64,000 nt of DNA, taken from CAXBMB01 sp052078155. Its GTDB lineage: Bacteria; Pseudomonadota; Alphaproteobacteria; Kiloniellales; DSM-21159. Position numbers and translations under genes: made by a program. The stretch spans positions 930,001-994,000 of the forward strand of contig JBQJBP010000001.1 in the NCBI GenBank assembly GCA_052078155.1. The letters are read 5' to 3'. Shown here piece after piece: positions 17,734 to 26,534 of this stretch. The notes beneath the pieces were generated by a model. That model was not told the origin of the DNA. It made no database searches and saw only the letters and a program-made list of their open reading frames with translations. Position 1 is the first letter of the stretch. The number at the start of each line of letters is the position of its first letter.

Positions 17734-18302
17734 TGATGATGATCACACGTCGTGGAGTTTTTGGCGCCCTGGGCGCATTGGTGATGATGGCCGGTCTGGG
17801 GCTGAGTTCTGCTCAGGCTCAAAGCGACCCGGAAAACACGCTGGTGCTGGAGTTGAAGGACGGTAATGTCCTGATTGAACTTCTGCCGGATGTGGCACCA
17901 AAGCATGTGGAACGCCTCAAAACCCTGGCACGCCAGGGATTCTACGACGGGATCGTTTTCCACCGGGTTATTCCGGGCTTCATGGCCCAGACCGGTGATC
18001 CCACAGGCACAGGTCGCGGCGGGTCAGACCTGCCGGACCTGCAGGCTGAGTTTTCCGGCTATCCCTACAAACGGGGTACTGTTGGCATGGCTCGCAGCCA
18101 AAGCCCCGACAGCGCCAACAGCCAGTTTTTCATCACCTTTGACGATGCTCAGTTCCTGAACGGCCAGTATACGGTCTTCGGAAAAGTCGTCGAAGGCATG
18201 GAAAATGTCGACAAGATCAAAATGGGGACCCGCTCCAACAACGGTGCGGTCAAAAACCCCGACAAGATGATTTCCCTGCGGGTTCTGGCCGACGTCCAGT
18301 AA
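17733..18302 (+). CDS. Exported peptidyl-prolyl cis-trans isomerase (cyclophilin type)
   Basis: A 189-residue cyclophilin with an N-terminal signal peptide (TRRGVFGALGALVMMAGLGL, cleavage probably after AQAQ near residue 30), so it assists proline isomerisation in the periplasm. The catalytic region FHRVIPGFMAQTGDPTGTG and SPDSANSQFFITF are intact. It starts at one of three consecutive ATGs that overlap the icd stop. The TRR before the hydrophobic stretch resembles a Tat signal but could equally be Sec. A close cytosolic paralogue follows 215 bp downstream, after a terminator. Confidence 0.92.
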   Translation: MMMITRRGVFGALGALVMMAGLGLSSAQAQSDPENTLVLELKDGNVLIELLPDVAPKHVERLKTLARQGFYDGIVFHRVIPGFMAQTGDPTGTGRGGSDLPDLQAEFSGYPYKRGTVGMARSQSPDSANSQFFITFDDAQFLNGQYTVFGKVVEGMENVDKIKMGTRSNNGAVKNPDKMISLRVLADVQ

Positions 18303-18318
18303 AGCAGGTTGTGAAAAT

Positions 18319-18372
18319 GGCCCTGCCGGTTTCGGTCCTGACGACCCTGTGACCGGCGGGGCCTTTCTCTTT
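18319..18372 (+). terminator. Rho-independent terminator after the icd-cyclophilin unit
   Basis: GGCCCTGCCGGT pairs with ACCGGCGGGGCC (one G-U) around a 21-base loop and is followed by TTTCTCTTTT. Confidence 0.8.
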
Positions 18373-18517
18373 TATCCAATCGGTGTTAGGCCCCTAAAGA
18401 ACGAACTGTCTTCTGCCTCCCTGCTGCCCGTTGCTGCATCAGCGCTCCGGGAACAAGGATTGGCCTGTCAAACAACACCACATCTAAAACAGCTTTTCCC
18501 AGAGGGAGCTTTGCAAC

Positions 18518-19000
18518 ATGAGCAACGATCCAGAAAACACCCTGATCCTGACCCTGAAAGACGGTGACGTCACCATCGCCCTGCGTCCTGACCTGGCCCC
18601 CAACCATGTCGCCCGCTACAAAGAACTGGTACGTGAAGGCTTTTACGACGGTCTGAAATGGCATCGGGTGATTGATGGCTTCATGGCCCAGACCGGCTGC
18701 CCTCAGGGTCGTGGCACCGGCGGTTCCGGCCAGAACCAGAAAGCTGAATTCACCGATGCGCCTTTCAACCGCGGTGTTTTGGGTGCAGCCCGTGCCCAGC
18801 ACCCAGACAGCGCCGACAGCCAGTTCTTCATCTGCCTGGCCGAAGCTTCCTGGCTGAACGGTCAGTACACCGTCTGGGGCGAAGTCACCGACGGCATGGA
18901 ACATGTGGATGCCATCCAGAAGGCCCCTGCGGGTGATCCTTCCGGCACCGTCCCCAACCCGGACAACATCATCTCCATCAAAGTGGCCGCCGACGCCTGA
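18518..19000 (+). CDS. ppiB: Cytosolic peptidyl-prolyl cis-trans isomerase B
   Basis: A 160-residue cyclophilin without a signal peptide, so cytoplasmic. It has the catalytic WHRVIDGFMAQTGCPQGRGTG block and HPDSADSQFFICL. It begins with the same DPENTL-xxLKDG pattern as the mature exported cyclophilin just upstream, which suggests a tandem duplication with later division between compartments. GGGAG precedes the ATG by about ten bases. It sits between two terminators, so it is a separate transcription unit. Confidence 0.94.
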   Translation: MSNDPENTLILTLKDGDVTIALRPDLAPNHVARYKELVREGFYDGLKWHRVIDGFMAQTGCPQGRGTGGSGQNQKAEFTDAPFNRGVLGAARAQHPDSADSQFFICLAEASWLNGQYTVWGEVTDGMEHVDAIQKAPAGDPSGTVPNPDNIISIKVAADA

Positions 19001-19027
19001 TTTTCAGGACCGACGAACCGGACAAGC

Positions 19028-19064
19028 AAAAAGGCGGTGCCAGTTGGCGCCGCCTTTTCTTTTT
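19028..19064 (+). terminator. Rho-independent terminator after ppiB
   Basis: AAAAGGCGGTGCC pairs with GGCGCCGCCTTTT around a tight loop (one G-G mismatch) and is followed by CTTTTT. Confidence 0.85.
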
Positions 19065-19111
19065 GGGCTATCCGATAGCCAATGGCGATGATCGAGAGAC
19101 AAAGTGGCTTT

Positions 19112-19243
19112 CAGTCAAATCGGTTTAAGTGGGCACACTGCGTGACAACACTTGAAGCGTGAAACTCTTTTCAACGGGACGGATGAGAAGCCACGGGTTA
19201 GATCCAAACGCAAAGAGCTTCTAACCAACCCGATCCTGCTCTA
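19112..19243. repeat. Palindromic intergenic repeat, copy A
   Basis: About 131 bp with inverted ends: the left end holds AGTCAAATCGGTTTAAGTG; the right end, read on the opposite strand, begins TAGAGCAGGATCGGGTTGG. The inside shares 26 identical bases (from 19148) with copy B near 31.5 kb. The right terminus contributes the TAG stop codon (19241-19243) of the transketolase-like gene. The whole element can fold as a long imperfect hairpin. It encodes nothing visible. Confidence 0.75.
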
Positions 19244-21667
19244 CCCCGCCATCCAGAGATGACGAACCCGTCGACCGGAAGAGACTTCCTCTACAGCTGA
19301 GAGAATGGCCTGAGCATCCAGGCCATAGACCCGATAGAGATCTTCCAGATTGCCACTTTGGCCGAAGTGCTCCACCCCCAGTGCCTTAACCCTTTGGCCG
19401 CAGACACCACCCAGCCAGGACAGAGTGGCCGGGTGACCGTCCAGGGCCGTTACCAGTGCCGCGTCTTTGGGCAGCTGTCCCAACAGCCTGTCCACATGAC
19501 TGCAGGCACCAGCCTGTCCGCGTTCGCGGGCGCGCCCTGCAGCCTGCCAGCCGGCATTTAAGCGGTCTGCAGAGGTCACCACCAGCAAGCCCACGTCCCG
19601 CCGGTCTTCACTCAGCATGCCGGTGGCTTCGATGGCCTCAGGCGTGACCGCACCAGAGCAGACAATAGCCACCTTGCAACTGGGGCCGGGTTTGCGCAGC
19701 CAGTAACCGCCCTGGATGATGTCCTCGCACAATTCTGCCGTCATCTCCCGCTGCGGCTGCTCCAGACTGCGTGTCGAAAGTCGCAGATAGACCGCACCGC
19801 CCTTTTCATCCCGCAGCCAACTCTGCTCATCGGCCGGGTCTTCCCCGTTGCGCTGCATGTAATCGAAGGACCAGGCCATGATGGCAGCCAGCTCATCGCC
19901 AAAAGCCGGTTCAAAGGAAGCCAATCCGTCCTGGGCCATGCCGATCAGGGGCGTGGATATGGACTGGTGAGCCCCACCTTCCGGTCCCAATGTGACCCCG
20001 GAGGGCGTGGCCACAACCATAAAGCGGGCATCCTGGTAACAGGCATAGTTCAACGCATCGAGGCCGCGCTGAATGAAGGGGTCATAGAGCGTTCCGATGG
20101 GCAGCAGGCGTTCACCAAAGAGAGAATGGGACAAGCCAAGCGCCCCCAGCAAAATGAAGAGGTTGTTTTCGGCAATGCCGAGTTCCAGGTGCTGCCCGGC
20201 GGGTTTGCGGTCCCATTTCTGGGCTGACACAACTTTGCGTTCGCGGAACGTGTCAGAAATGGCCTCCCGCGCGAACAGGCCGCGCCGGTTGACCCAGCCG
20301 CCCAGATTGGTGGAAACCGTGACATCCGGTGACGTGGTGACAATACGGTCCGTAAAGGCTTCTTCGCTGCGGGCCAGATCGTTGAGGATCTTGCCAAAAA
20401 CCTCCTGCGTTGACTGTCTGGCTGACGCGCCATAGCTCAAGGACTGGGGAACCGGCAAAGCGGCTGCCTGATAGCGCCGGGTCCCTCTGGCGTTAAAGGG
20501 CACCTGATCCAGGAAGGTCTGCAGGTCTGCCGGGGGCAAAGACAATCCCGCAAAGGGCTCCCACTCCTGCCCTCCCGGCACATTCATCCGGTTCTGGAAT
20601 TCCGCCATCTGGTCGACCGTCATCAGACCGGCGTGATTGTCTTTGTGCCCGGCCAGCGGCAGGCCATGTCCTTTGACTGTGTAAGCCAGGAAGCAAACGG
20701 GCCGGTCATGGTCGATGGACTCAAAGGCCTCGAGGATGGAGGTCAGACAATGTCCGCCCAGGTTCGCCATCATGGCGGCCAGATCCTCATTGTTTCGGCG
20801 CGCAACCAACGCCAGCGCCTCGGGATCGCCAGCCAGATCACTTTCCAGTGCTTCCCGCCAGGCCTCGCCCCCCTGAAAGGTCAGTGCGGAATACAGCTGG
20901 TTGGGACAGGTGTCGATCCAATGGCGCAGAGCCTCCCCTCCAGGCTCTGCAAAAGCCGCCTGTTGAAGGTGCCCGTACTTGATGGTGACCACTTCCCAGC
21001 CGAAAACCTTGAACACCTGCTCCAGCCGGTCATAAAGACCTTCATGAACCACCCCGTCCAAGGACTGGCGATTGTAGTCGATCACCCACCAGGTGTTGCG
21101 CAGATTGTTCTTCCAGCCCTCCATCAGGGCCTCGAAGATGTTGCCTTCATCCAGCTCAGCATCTCCAACCAGCGCCACCATGCGCCCGGCCTGCTCCTGA
21201 TCGGCCAGCCCGCGTCCCTGAAGGTAATCCTGAACCAGTGAGGTAAAGGAGGTCATGGCGACACCCAGCCCCACAGAGCCGGTGGAAAAATCCACATCAT
21301 CGCTGTCTTTAGTGCGTGAGGGATAGGATTGGGCTCCCCCCAGGGCACGGAAGTTCTCCAGCTTTTCCCGGGACTGATTGCCCAGAAGGTACTGAATGGC
21401 ATGAAAGACCGGACTGGCATGGGGCTTTACCGCCACCCGGTCTTCGGGACGCAGCACAGCGAAGTACAACGCGGTCATCAAAGACACCAGCGATGCAGAG
21501 GAGGCCTGATGACCGCCCACTTTCAAGCCATCAACAGAGGGACGCAGATGATTGGCGTTGTGAATGGTCCAGGAGGCCAGCCAAAGGGCCTTCTTTTCCA
21601 GTTCTTTCAGGGCAGTCATACGCGACGAGGAGCCGGGGGTGCGTTCCTGAGTGTCTGTTGTGCGCAT
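19241..21667 (-). CDS. Transketolase / AceE-like thiamine-diphosphate enzyme
   Basis: An 808-residue ThDP enzyme most like the homodimeric pyruvate dehydrogenase E1 (AceE) but shorter than the usual 890 or so residues. Diagnostic blocks are HHxxH-like IHNANHLRPSVDGLKVGGHQ, KPHASPVFHAIQYLLGNQ, FSTGSVGLGVAMT and the ThDP/Mg motif VGDAELDEGNIFEALMEGW. Homologues in alphaproteobacteria are usually annotated simply as transketolase; the substrate is unsettled. It is divergent from an Lrp/AsnC regulator (216 bp apart), a partner arrangement that suggests amino-acid-responsive control. GAGGA precedes the ATG closely. Its stop codon lies inside intergenic repeat A. Confidence 0.85.
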   Translation of the reverse strand: MRTTDTQERTPGSSSRMTALKELEKKALWLASWTIHNANHLRPSVDGLKVGGHQASSASLVSLMTALYFAVLRPEDRVAVKPHASPVFHAIQYLLGNQSREKLENFRALGGAQSYPSRTKDSDDVDFSTGSVGLGVAMTSFTSLVQDYLQGRGLADQEQAGRMVALVGDAELDEGNIFEALMEGWKNNLRNTWWVIDYNRQSLDGVVHEGLYDRLEQVFKVFGWEVVTIKYGHLQQAAFAEPGGEALRHWIDTCPNQLYSALTFQGGEAWREALESDLAGDPEALALVARRNNEDLAAMMANLGGHCLTSILEAFESIDHDRPVCFLAYTVKGHGLPLAGHKDNHAGLMTVDQMAEFQNRMNVPGGQEWEPFAGLSLPPADLQTFLDQVPFNARGTRRYQAAALPVPQSLSYGASARQSTQEVFGKILNDLARSEEAFTDRIVTTSPDVTVSTNLGGWVNRRGLFAREAISDTFRERKVVSAQKWDRKPAGQHLELGIAENNLFILLGALGLSHSLFGERLLPIGTLYDPFIQRGLDALNYACYQDARFMVVATPSGVTLGPEGGAHQSISTPLIGMAQDGLASFEPAFGDELAAIMAWSFDYMQRNGEDPADEQSWLRDEKGGAVYLRLSTRSLEQPQREMTAELCEDIIQGGYWLRKPGPSCKVAIVCSGAVTPEAIEATGMLSEDRRDVGLLVVTSADRLNAGWQAAGRARERGQAGACSHVDRLLGQLPKDAALVTALDGHPATLSWLGGVCGQRVKALGVEHFGQSGNLEDLYRVYGLDAQAILSAVEEVSSGRRVRHLWMAG

Positions 21668-21883
21668 GGGATCCTCACTTCGCCGTCTGGCCAGAGCTGT
21701 TGACAGATTATCATAGAAGGCAGCTGATCAGCCGGCCGCCGAGAGATTGTGGCGACCGGGTCAATTGCCCGAGCGACCATTGTTCCAAGTTCCAGCCAAA
21801 AGGTGTTGCCAAATTCCTGCGCGGGGACCTAAGATTTTGGAAGTAAATTTCCTCAATTCGCCGTAACAGAAAATCTTCTGCCA

Positions 21884-22369
21884 ATGACCAACCTGGACGC
21901 CATCGATCGAAAAATCCTGAAAGCCCTGCAGGCCGATGGCAGAATAACCAATCAGGATCTGGCAGATTCTGTCGGTCTTTCCCCCTCCCCTTGCCTGCGC
22001 CGGGTCAAGGCTCTGGAAAACCAGGGCGTCATTTCCGGTTACACTGCCGTCCTGGATCAGGAGCAGCTGGGCCTGATGCTCAATGTCTTCATTTCAGTGA
22101 AGCTGGAAAAGCAGGGAGAAGCAGAAATCACCACCTTTGAAAGCACCATGGCGGGCTTCCCGGAAGTTCAGGACTGCTATCTCATGACCGGGACCCGGGA
22201 TTACCTGCTGCGGGTGGTGGTGCCTGACCTGAAAGCCTACGAGCGCTTTCTGAAACAGAAGATGGTCAAACTGCCCTTCATCGGCTCCATTGAGTCTTCC
22301 TTTGCCCTGACCCAGGTCAAACGCTCTCAGGAACTACCGCTTACCCTGTCTGACGACCACAGCGGCTAA
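21884..22369 (+). CDS. Lrp/AsnC-family transcriptional regulator
   Basis: A 161-residue regulator with an N-terminal winged helix-turn-helix (DAIDRKILKALQADGRITNQ followed by LADSVGLSPSPCLRRVKALE) and a C-terminal RAM/effector domain (ending near GSIESSFALTQVKRSQELPL). Such proteins form octamers that sense amino acids. It is divergent from the AceE-like gene and probably regulates it. Its TAA stop codon is formed by the first bases of an intergenic palindromic repeat (copy E), so the repeat lies in the 3' end of its transcript. Confidence 0.93.
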   Translation: MTNLDAIDRKILKALQADGRITNQDLADSVGLSPSPCLRRVKALENQGVISGYTAVLDQEQLGLMLNVFISVKLEKQGEAEITTFESTMAGFPEVQDCYLMTGTRDYLLRVVVPDLKAYERFLKQKMVKLPFIGSIESSFALTQVKRSQELPLTLSDDHSG

Positions 22370-22450
22370 AGTGTGATCGACTGAAGAGGGGCTTATTCAC
22401 CTCTTACGTCGGATCACCTCACCATTCCACATTAGACGATAAGACTTTAG
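22366..22450. repeat. Palindromic intergenic repeat, copy E
   Basis: An 85-bp element with well-matched inverted termini: the left begins CTAAAGTGTGATCGACTGAAG, and the right, read on the other strand, begins CTAAAGTCTTATCGTCTAATG. Its inside has a small hairpin AGAGG-N10-CCTCT. The left terminus overlaps the TAA stop of the Lrp gene (22367-22369). Confidence 0.75.
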
Positions 22451-22559
22451 TGGCCTGGCGCTTGCCTGCCTGATGATCTTGTGCTGCCCGGTCAGGGGCT
22501 CGCTGGATCAGGAAACGTCCCTCTGTTCCCGTTACCGGGGCCGAAAGCAGGCAACCGCC

Positions 22560-23108
22560 CTACCACTGGGACAGATCGATGGGCTTTTCTTCGCTGTGGG
22601 CGTGAAAATCAATGGAAGTCAGGATGTAATCCACCTCCTGCCCGTCGTTGGACAGGGGCAAAGACAGAGAACTGGAGGTTTTGATCTGACGGTTCGGCCC
22701 GGCATAGGGGATCGGCAGAGCATAATAGCCCTTGCTTTCAACAATGACCGCGCACTCCCGCCAAAGGAAGTTCCCTTCGCAATAACGGGGATCCTGGCTT
22801 TGGTAGGTTCCGGTCGGATCATGGCCGACCTCTTTTGCGATCCGGGTGCCAAAGACCCGAAACTGAAAATCCAGCGGATCCCGATGGACCTGCCGCATCA
22901 CAACGTGCGGCAACACCTTTACCAGTGAAATGGGATCGAAAGACGACTTCAGGGGCAAAGGCGTCTCCCCTTTCAGGGAAGACCAATAATCAAAAACAGT
23001 TCTGTGAACCTCACTGATGCTCAACAGGCGAGAGAGGTCTTCGTCCCCTTCGTTCACGCCGTTACCTTCCTGAGGCGCTGCTGCCTGCAGCTTCTCTCCC
23101 TCACTCAC
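22560..23108 (-). CDS. PAS-domain protein (PAS_5-like)
   Basis: A 182-residue soluble protein starting at GTG. Residues about 28-170 look like the alphaproteobacterial PAS_5 domain: it opens with VHRTVFDYWSSLKGETPLPL, continues with a strand-rich core (DFQFRVFGTRIAKEVGHDPTG) and ends with VDYILTSIDFHAHSEEKP. No output domain is attached, so it may act through a partner. The ligand and role are unknown. The start is uncertain because no clear ribosome binding site precedes the GTG. It lies downstream of no other leftward gene within 200 bp. Confidence 0.7.
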   Translation of the reverse strand: MSEGEKLQAAAPQEGNGVNEGDEDLSRLLSISEVHRTVFDYWSSLKGETPLPLKSSFDPISLVKVLPHVVMRQVHRDPLDFQFRVFGTRIAKEVGHDPTGTYQSQDPRYCEGNFLWRECAVIVESKGYYALPIPYAGPNRQIKTSSSLSLPLSNDGQEVDYILTSIDFHAHSEEKPIDLSQW

Positions 23109-23345
23109 ACCCCGTCCGATCTCTCAGTTTTCAGAAGGCCAGGCGCAACCTCGCCAGCCGTCTTTTTTCTTTATCAGTGCCGGTGTTGACGAAATCTCTT
23201 TTGCATCGTGCCACCAGCTTTTCTTGCCTGACAAAACAGTACGTAACATTACAAAGAGACGTCCAGCAGATAAAAGGAGAAATTGAACAGGTTTTTACTG
23301 CGGAACCTGTGTCCAGCGGTCTATCGATCTCTTCGATGCCCGCGG

Positions 23346-23810
23346 TTAGTGCTTGTGGTGCAGACAGTGCGCGTGATCGGACAGCACCTCCACAACACGG
23401 CAATCCATGATCTTGCCGCTGCAGCTGTGATCCAGCATACGCTCGAGCTCTTCTTTCATGGCCGTCAGGCTGGCTATGCGCTGGGTGACGTCCTGCAGAT
23501 GCTCACTGGCAATGCGATCCGCGTCGGCACAGGAGCCATCTGGATCATCACTTAGCCGCAACAGGTCCCGGATCTGATCCAGTGAAAACCCCAGATCGCG
23601 GGAATGGCGCAAAAAGGTCAGCCGTCGCTGATGCGCGTCATTGTAGCGCCGCTGCCCCCCAGCGGTCCGCTGGCTTTCCTCCAGCAATCCAATGGTCTCG
23701 TAATGCCGGATGATCTGAACAGAACAACCTGCCTGCTTGGCCAGCTGACCAATGCTGTATTCACGCGCCGGTGTTTTGCTGGCGCTCCGGCTTTTTTCAA
23801 GTTTCTGCAT
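23346..23810 (-). CDS. MerR-family heavy-metal-responsive regulator
   Basis: A 154-residue MerR protein. The helix-turn-helix is in the first 60 residues after a charged tail (YSIGQLAKQAGCSVQIIRHY then ETIGLLEESQRT). A long dimerisation helix follows. The C-terminal region holds metal-ligand candidates (SCSGKIMDC and then HAHCLHHKH), as in CadR/PbrR/ZntR-type sensors for Cd, Pb or Zn. It is divergent from a heavy-metal P-type ATPase, and the region between them has the classical overlong MerR promoter. I chose the ATG at 23810; the reading frame is open to 23939, but that part would cover the operator. Confidence 0.9.
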   Translation of the reverse strand: MQKLEKSRSASKTPAREYSIGQLAKQAGCSVQIIRHYETIGLLEESQRTAGGQRRYNDAHQRRLTFLRHSRDLGFSLDQIRDLLRLSDDPDGSCADADRIASEHLQDVTQRIASLTAMKEELERMLDHSCSGKIMDCRVVEVLSDHAHCLHHKH

Positions 23811-23818
23811 TTTTCCGC

Positions 23819-23849
23819 TTGAACCTACAATCGTTGTAGATCCCACATT
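23819..23849 (+). promoter_or_regulatory. MerR-type promoter and operator for the metal ATPase
   Basis: A TTGAAC -35 element (23819-23824) and a weak CACATT -10 element (23844-23849) are separated by 19 bp that contain the perfect dyad CTACAA-TCG-TTGTAG (23825-23839). An overlong 19-20 bp spacer around a dyad is the hallmark of promoters that MerR proteins activate by twisting the DNA. Confidence 0.7.
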
Positions 23850-23970
23850 AGGCTGGTCCGCATCTCCCAGGCAAGGATTTGTCAGTCCTGACGTCATAAT
23901 GGGGTGTTGCGCGGCACCAAACCGCCCCTTCGGGCGCAAACAAAGATCTTACCCAGATACAGACCGTACC

Positions 23971-26457
23971 ATGTCCGCTATCCAGTCCGATCAAAGCCCC
24001 CTCCCCCTGCAAGACAGCAGCACAGGCACCTCAGCCTCCTCTTCTGGCAGCAGTTGCTGTGGCTCTTCCGTCGCAAAAGAGAGTTCAGACCCGCACGCCA
24101 CTGCGAGGAACAAAGAAGCGTCAAAAGAAGGCACCGGCAACTGTTCAGGATCAACGGTTTCTGCCTGTGGCAGTCAGCGGGCTGAAGCACCAGCCGGGCA
24201 CGATCACGGCGCCGGAGAAAGCGGATGTTGCGGCAGTGGAGCCTCAGATTTCCGTACAGAGAGTCTGGATCAGGACAGCCGGACCTTTCGCGTGACCGGA
24301 CTTTGCTGTGTCGAGGAAGTCAGCCTGCTGCGCCGGGAAGTTGGCCCGCTGGTCGCTTCTGAAGACGACCTGGCCTTTGATGTGCTCAACAGCCGCATGT
24401 TCGTGAAGGACAAGGGGCCGAGCAACGACCAGATCGTGAAGGCCGTCGCCCGGACAGGGCTGCAGGCCACGTTCTGGCAGGAGGGACAGGATGATGACAA
24501 AGAAGGCGATCAACTGCGCCGCAACCAGCTCTACCTGACCATTGCCAGCGGTCTTTTCACTGTTCTTGGTTTTGCCTTACATGTCTGGAGCGCCGGGGGA
24601 TGGTCTTCTGCCCTGTCCCAACTGTCAGGCCATGGCGGTGTGGCTGTGCCCTGGTATGAACTGGCTGCTTACAGTCTGGCAGTCCTGACCGGCGGTCGCT
24701 ATGTGGCGGTGAAGGCCTGGTATGCCGCCAAACGGCTGCGCCCGGACATCAATCTGCTGATGATCGTTGCTGTAATCGGCGCGTTTATCATTGGCGATTA
24801 CATGGAAGGAGCCACCGTCGCCTTCCTCTTCTCCCTGTCACTGACCCTGGAAGCCTGGTCCGTGGGGCGGGCCCGGCGGGCCATTGCCAGCCTGATGGAT
24901 CTGGCCCCGGCACAGGTGCGCCTGAAAAGGCCAAACGGCCAGGAAGAAGAAGTTCCCGTCGCCGAAGCCCTTGTGGGTGCCACCTTTGTGGTCAAACCGG
25001 GCGAGCGCATTCCGCTGGACGGCCTGGTCACCGCCGGTTTCTCGGCCGTCAATCAGGCCCCCATCACCGGTGAAAGCCAGCCCCAGGCCAAGGAGCCCGG
25101 AGAAACAGTTTATGCCGGCACCATCAACGGCGACGGGGCCCTGGAGGTCGCGGTCACCCGGGTGGTGGCTGACACCACCCTGGCCCGCATCATCCGGCAG
25201 GTGGAGCAAGCCCAGAGCCGCCGGGCCAAAAGCGAGCAATGGGTGGACCGCTTTGCCCTCATCTATACCCCCGCAGTCATGGTACTGGCCCTGCTGGTCT
25301 TCCTCTTGCCGCCGCTTGTGCTGGGGGCCGACTGGACAAGCTGGTTCTACAACGCCCTGGTTCTGCTGGTCATCGCCTGCCCCTGTGCTCTGGTGATCTC
25401 CACGCCGGTCTCCATCGTGGCTGCGCTGGCATCGGCGGCACGCCAAGGGGTGCTGATCAAGGGCGGCTCATTCCTGGAGTTGCCAGCCAGGCTGACCGCC
25501 CTGGCCTTTGACAAAACCGGAACGCTGACGCTGGGCCGCCCCCGGGTGACAGAAATCGTTCCCCTGAACGGACATAGCGAAGACGAGCTGCTGGCGCGGG
25601 CCGCAGCCCTGGAAGCCCGCAGCCCCCACCCGCTGGCCCAGGCCATTCTTGCCAAAGCCCAGGCCCGGCAGGTCACAACACTGACGGCCCGCGATGTTCA
25701 GGTTCTGCCCGGCAAAGGGGTCTCAGGAACCATAGATGGACGCACCTACTGGCTTGGCTCCCACCGCTATCTTCTGGAGCGGGGCCAGGACACCGCAGAG
25801 CTTCAAGACCAGGCCAAAGCTCTGCAGGCCAGTGGCAACACGGTGGTGGTGATCGGCAACGACAGTCACGTCTGCGGAGTGATCGGCCTGGCCGATGCCC
25901 CCCGCCCGGAGGCACCCGCTGCCCTGGCGGCTCTCAGAAGGTCAGGCGTGGACAAGCTGGTCATGCTGACCGGCGACAATCAGGCAACGGCCCAGGCCAT
26001 TGCACAGGAGGTCGGTCTGACCGACGTGCGGGCGGAACTCCTGCCAGAGGATAAGGTCAGCGTGATCGAAGATCTGGCCGGGACACCAACGGCCAAGGGC
26101 GCGAACCCCGTGGTTGCCATGGTGGGCGACGGGGTGAATGACGCCCCCGCCATGGCCCGGGCCAATTTTGGCATCGCCATGGGAGCCATCGGAACAGACG
26201 CGGCCATAGAAACCGCTGACATCGCTTTGATGACCGATGATCTCAGCAAACTGGCCTGGCTGGTCACCCATTCCAAACGGGCCATGACCATCATCAAACA
26301 GAACATTGCCTTTGCCCTGGCCGTGAAACTGGTCTTTGTGGGTCTGACCCTGGCCGGTCTGGCCACCCTCTGGGCCGCTATTGCCGCCGACGTGGGCGGA
26401 TCCTTGCTGGTGGTCTTCAATGCTCTGCGGCTGCTGCGCTCCAAAGAGGCTGCTTAA
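23971..26457 (+). CDS. Heavy-metal P1B-type ATPase (Cd/Zn/Pb exporter)
   Basis: Pumps divalent soft metals out of the cytoplasm with ATP. With this start it has 828 residues. The first 95 are rich in Ser, Cys and His (SCCGSS, HDHGAG, GCCGSG), probably metal-binding and disordered. A degenerate metal-binding domain follows, with GLCCVEEV (Cys 112-113), a variant known in Cd/Zn/Pb pumps. The membrane CPC ion site is at 470-472, the phosphorylated Asp is 514 (DKTGT), the His-Pro motif is at 553-554, and GDGVND is at 719-724. An alternative ATG at 23899 would add 24 residues; neither has a clear ribosome binding site. It is controlled by the divergent MerR gene. Confidence 0.93.
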   Translation: MSAIQSDQSPLPLQDSSTGTSASSSGSSCCGSSVAKESSDPHATARNKEASKEGTGNCSGSTVSACGSQRAEAPAGHDHGAGESGCCGSGASDFRTESLDQDSRTFRVTGLCCVEEVSLLRREVGPLVASEDDLAFDVLNSRMFVKDKGPSNDQIVKAVARTGLQATFWQEGQDDDKEGDQLRRNQLYLTIASGLFTVLGFALHVWSAGGWSSALSQLSGHGGVAVPWYELAAYSLAVLTGGRYVAVKAWYAAKRLRPDINLLMIVAVIGAFIIGDYMEGATVAFLFSLSLTLEAWSVGRARRAIASLMDLAPAQVRLKRPNGQEEEVPVAEALVGATFVVKPGERIPLDGLVTAGFSAVNQAPITGESQPQAKEPGETVYAGTINGDGALEVAVTRVVADTTLARIIRQVEQAQSRRAKSEQWVDRFALIYTPAVMVLALLVFLLPPLVLGADWTSWFYNALVLLVIACPCALVISTPVSIVAALASAARQGVLIKGGSFLELPARLTALAFDKTGTLTLGRPRVTEIVPLNGHSEDELLARAAALEARSPHPLAQAILAKAQARQVTTLTARDVQVLPGKGVSGTIDGRTYWLGSHRYLLERGQDTAELQDQAKALQASGNTVVVIGNDSHVCGVIGLADAPRPEAPAALAALRRSGVDKLVMLTGDNQATAQAIAQEVGLTDVRAELLPEDKVSVIEDLAGTPTAKGANPVVAMVGDGVNDAPAMARANFGIAMGAIGTDAAIETADIALMTDDLSKLAWLVTHSKRAMTIIKQNIAFALAVKLVFVGLTLAGLATLWAAIAADVGGSLLVVFNALRLLRSKEAA

Positions 26458-26534
26458 GAGGGAAAGCTGTCTCCAGCTTGGATCAGATAAAGAAAAGGGC
26501 TAGCTTTGGATCTTTGCGAGGGTGAGAGCAAAAG

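Noticed and set aside
22466..22559. A gene in the gap between repeat E and the PAS gene
   Set aside because: Short frames here overlap the PAS gene in antisense and show no similarity.
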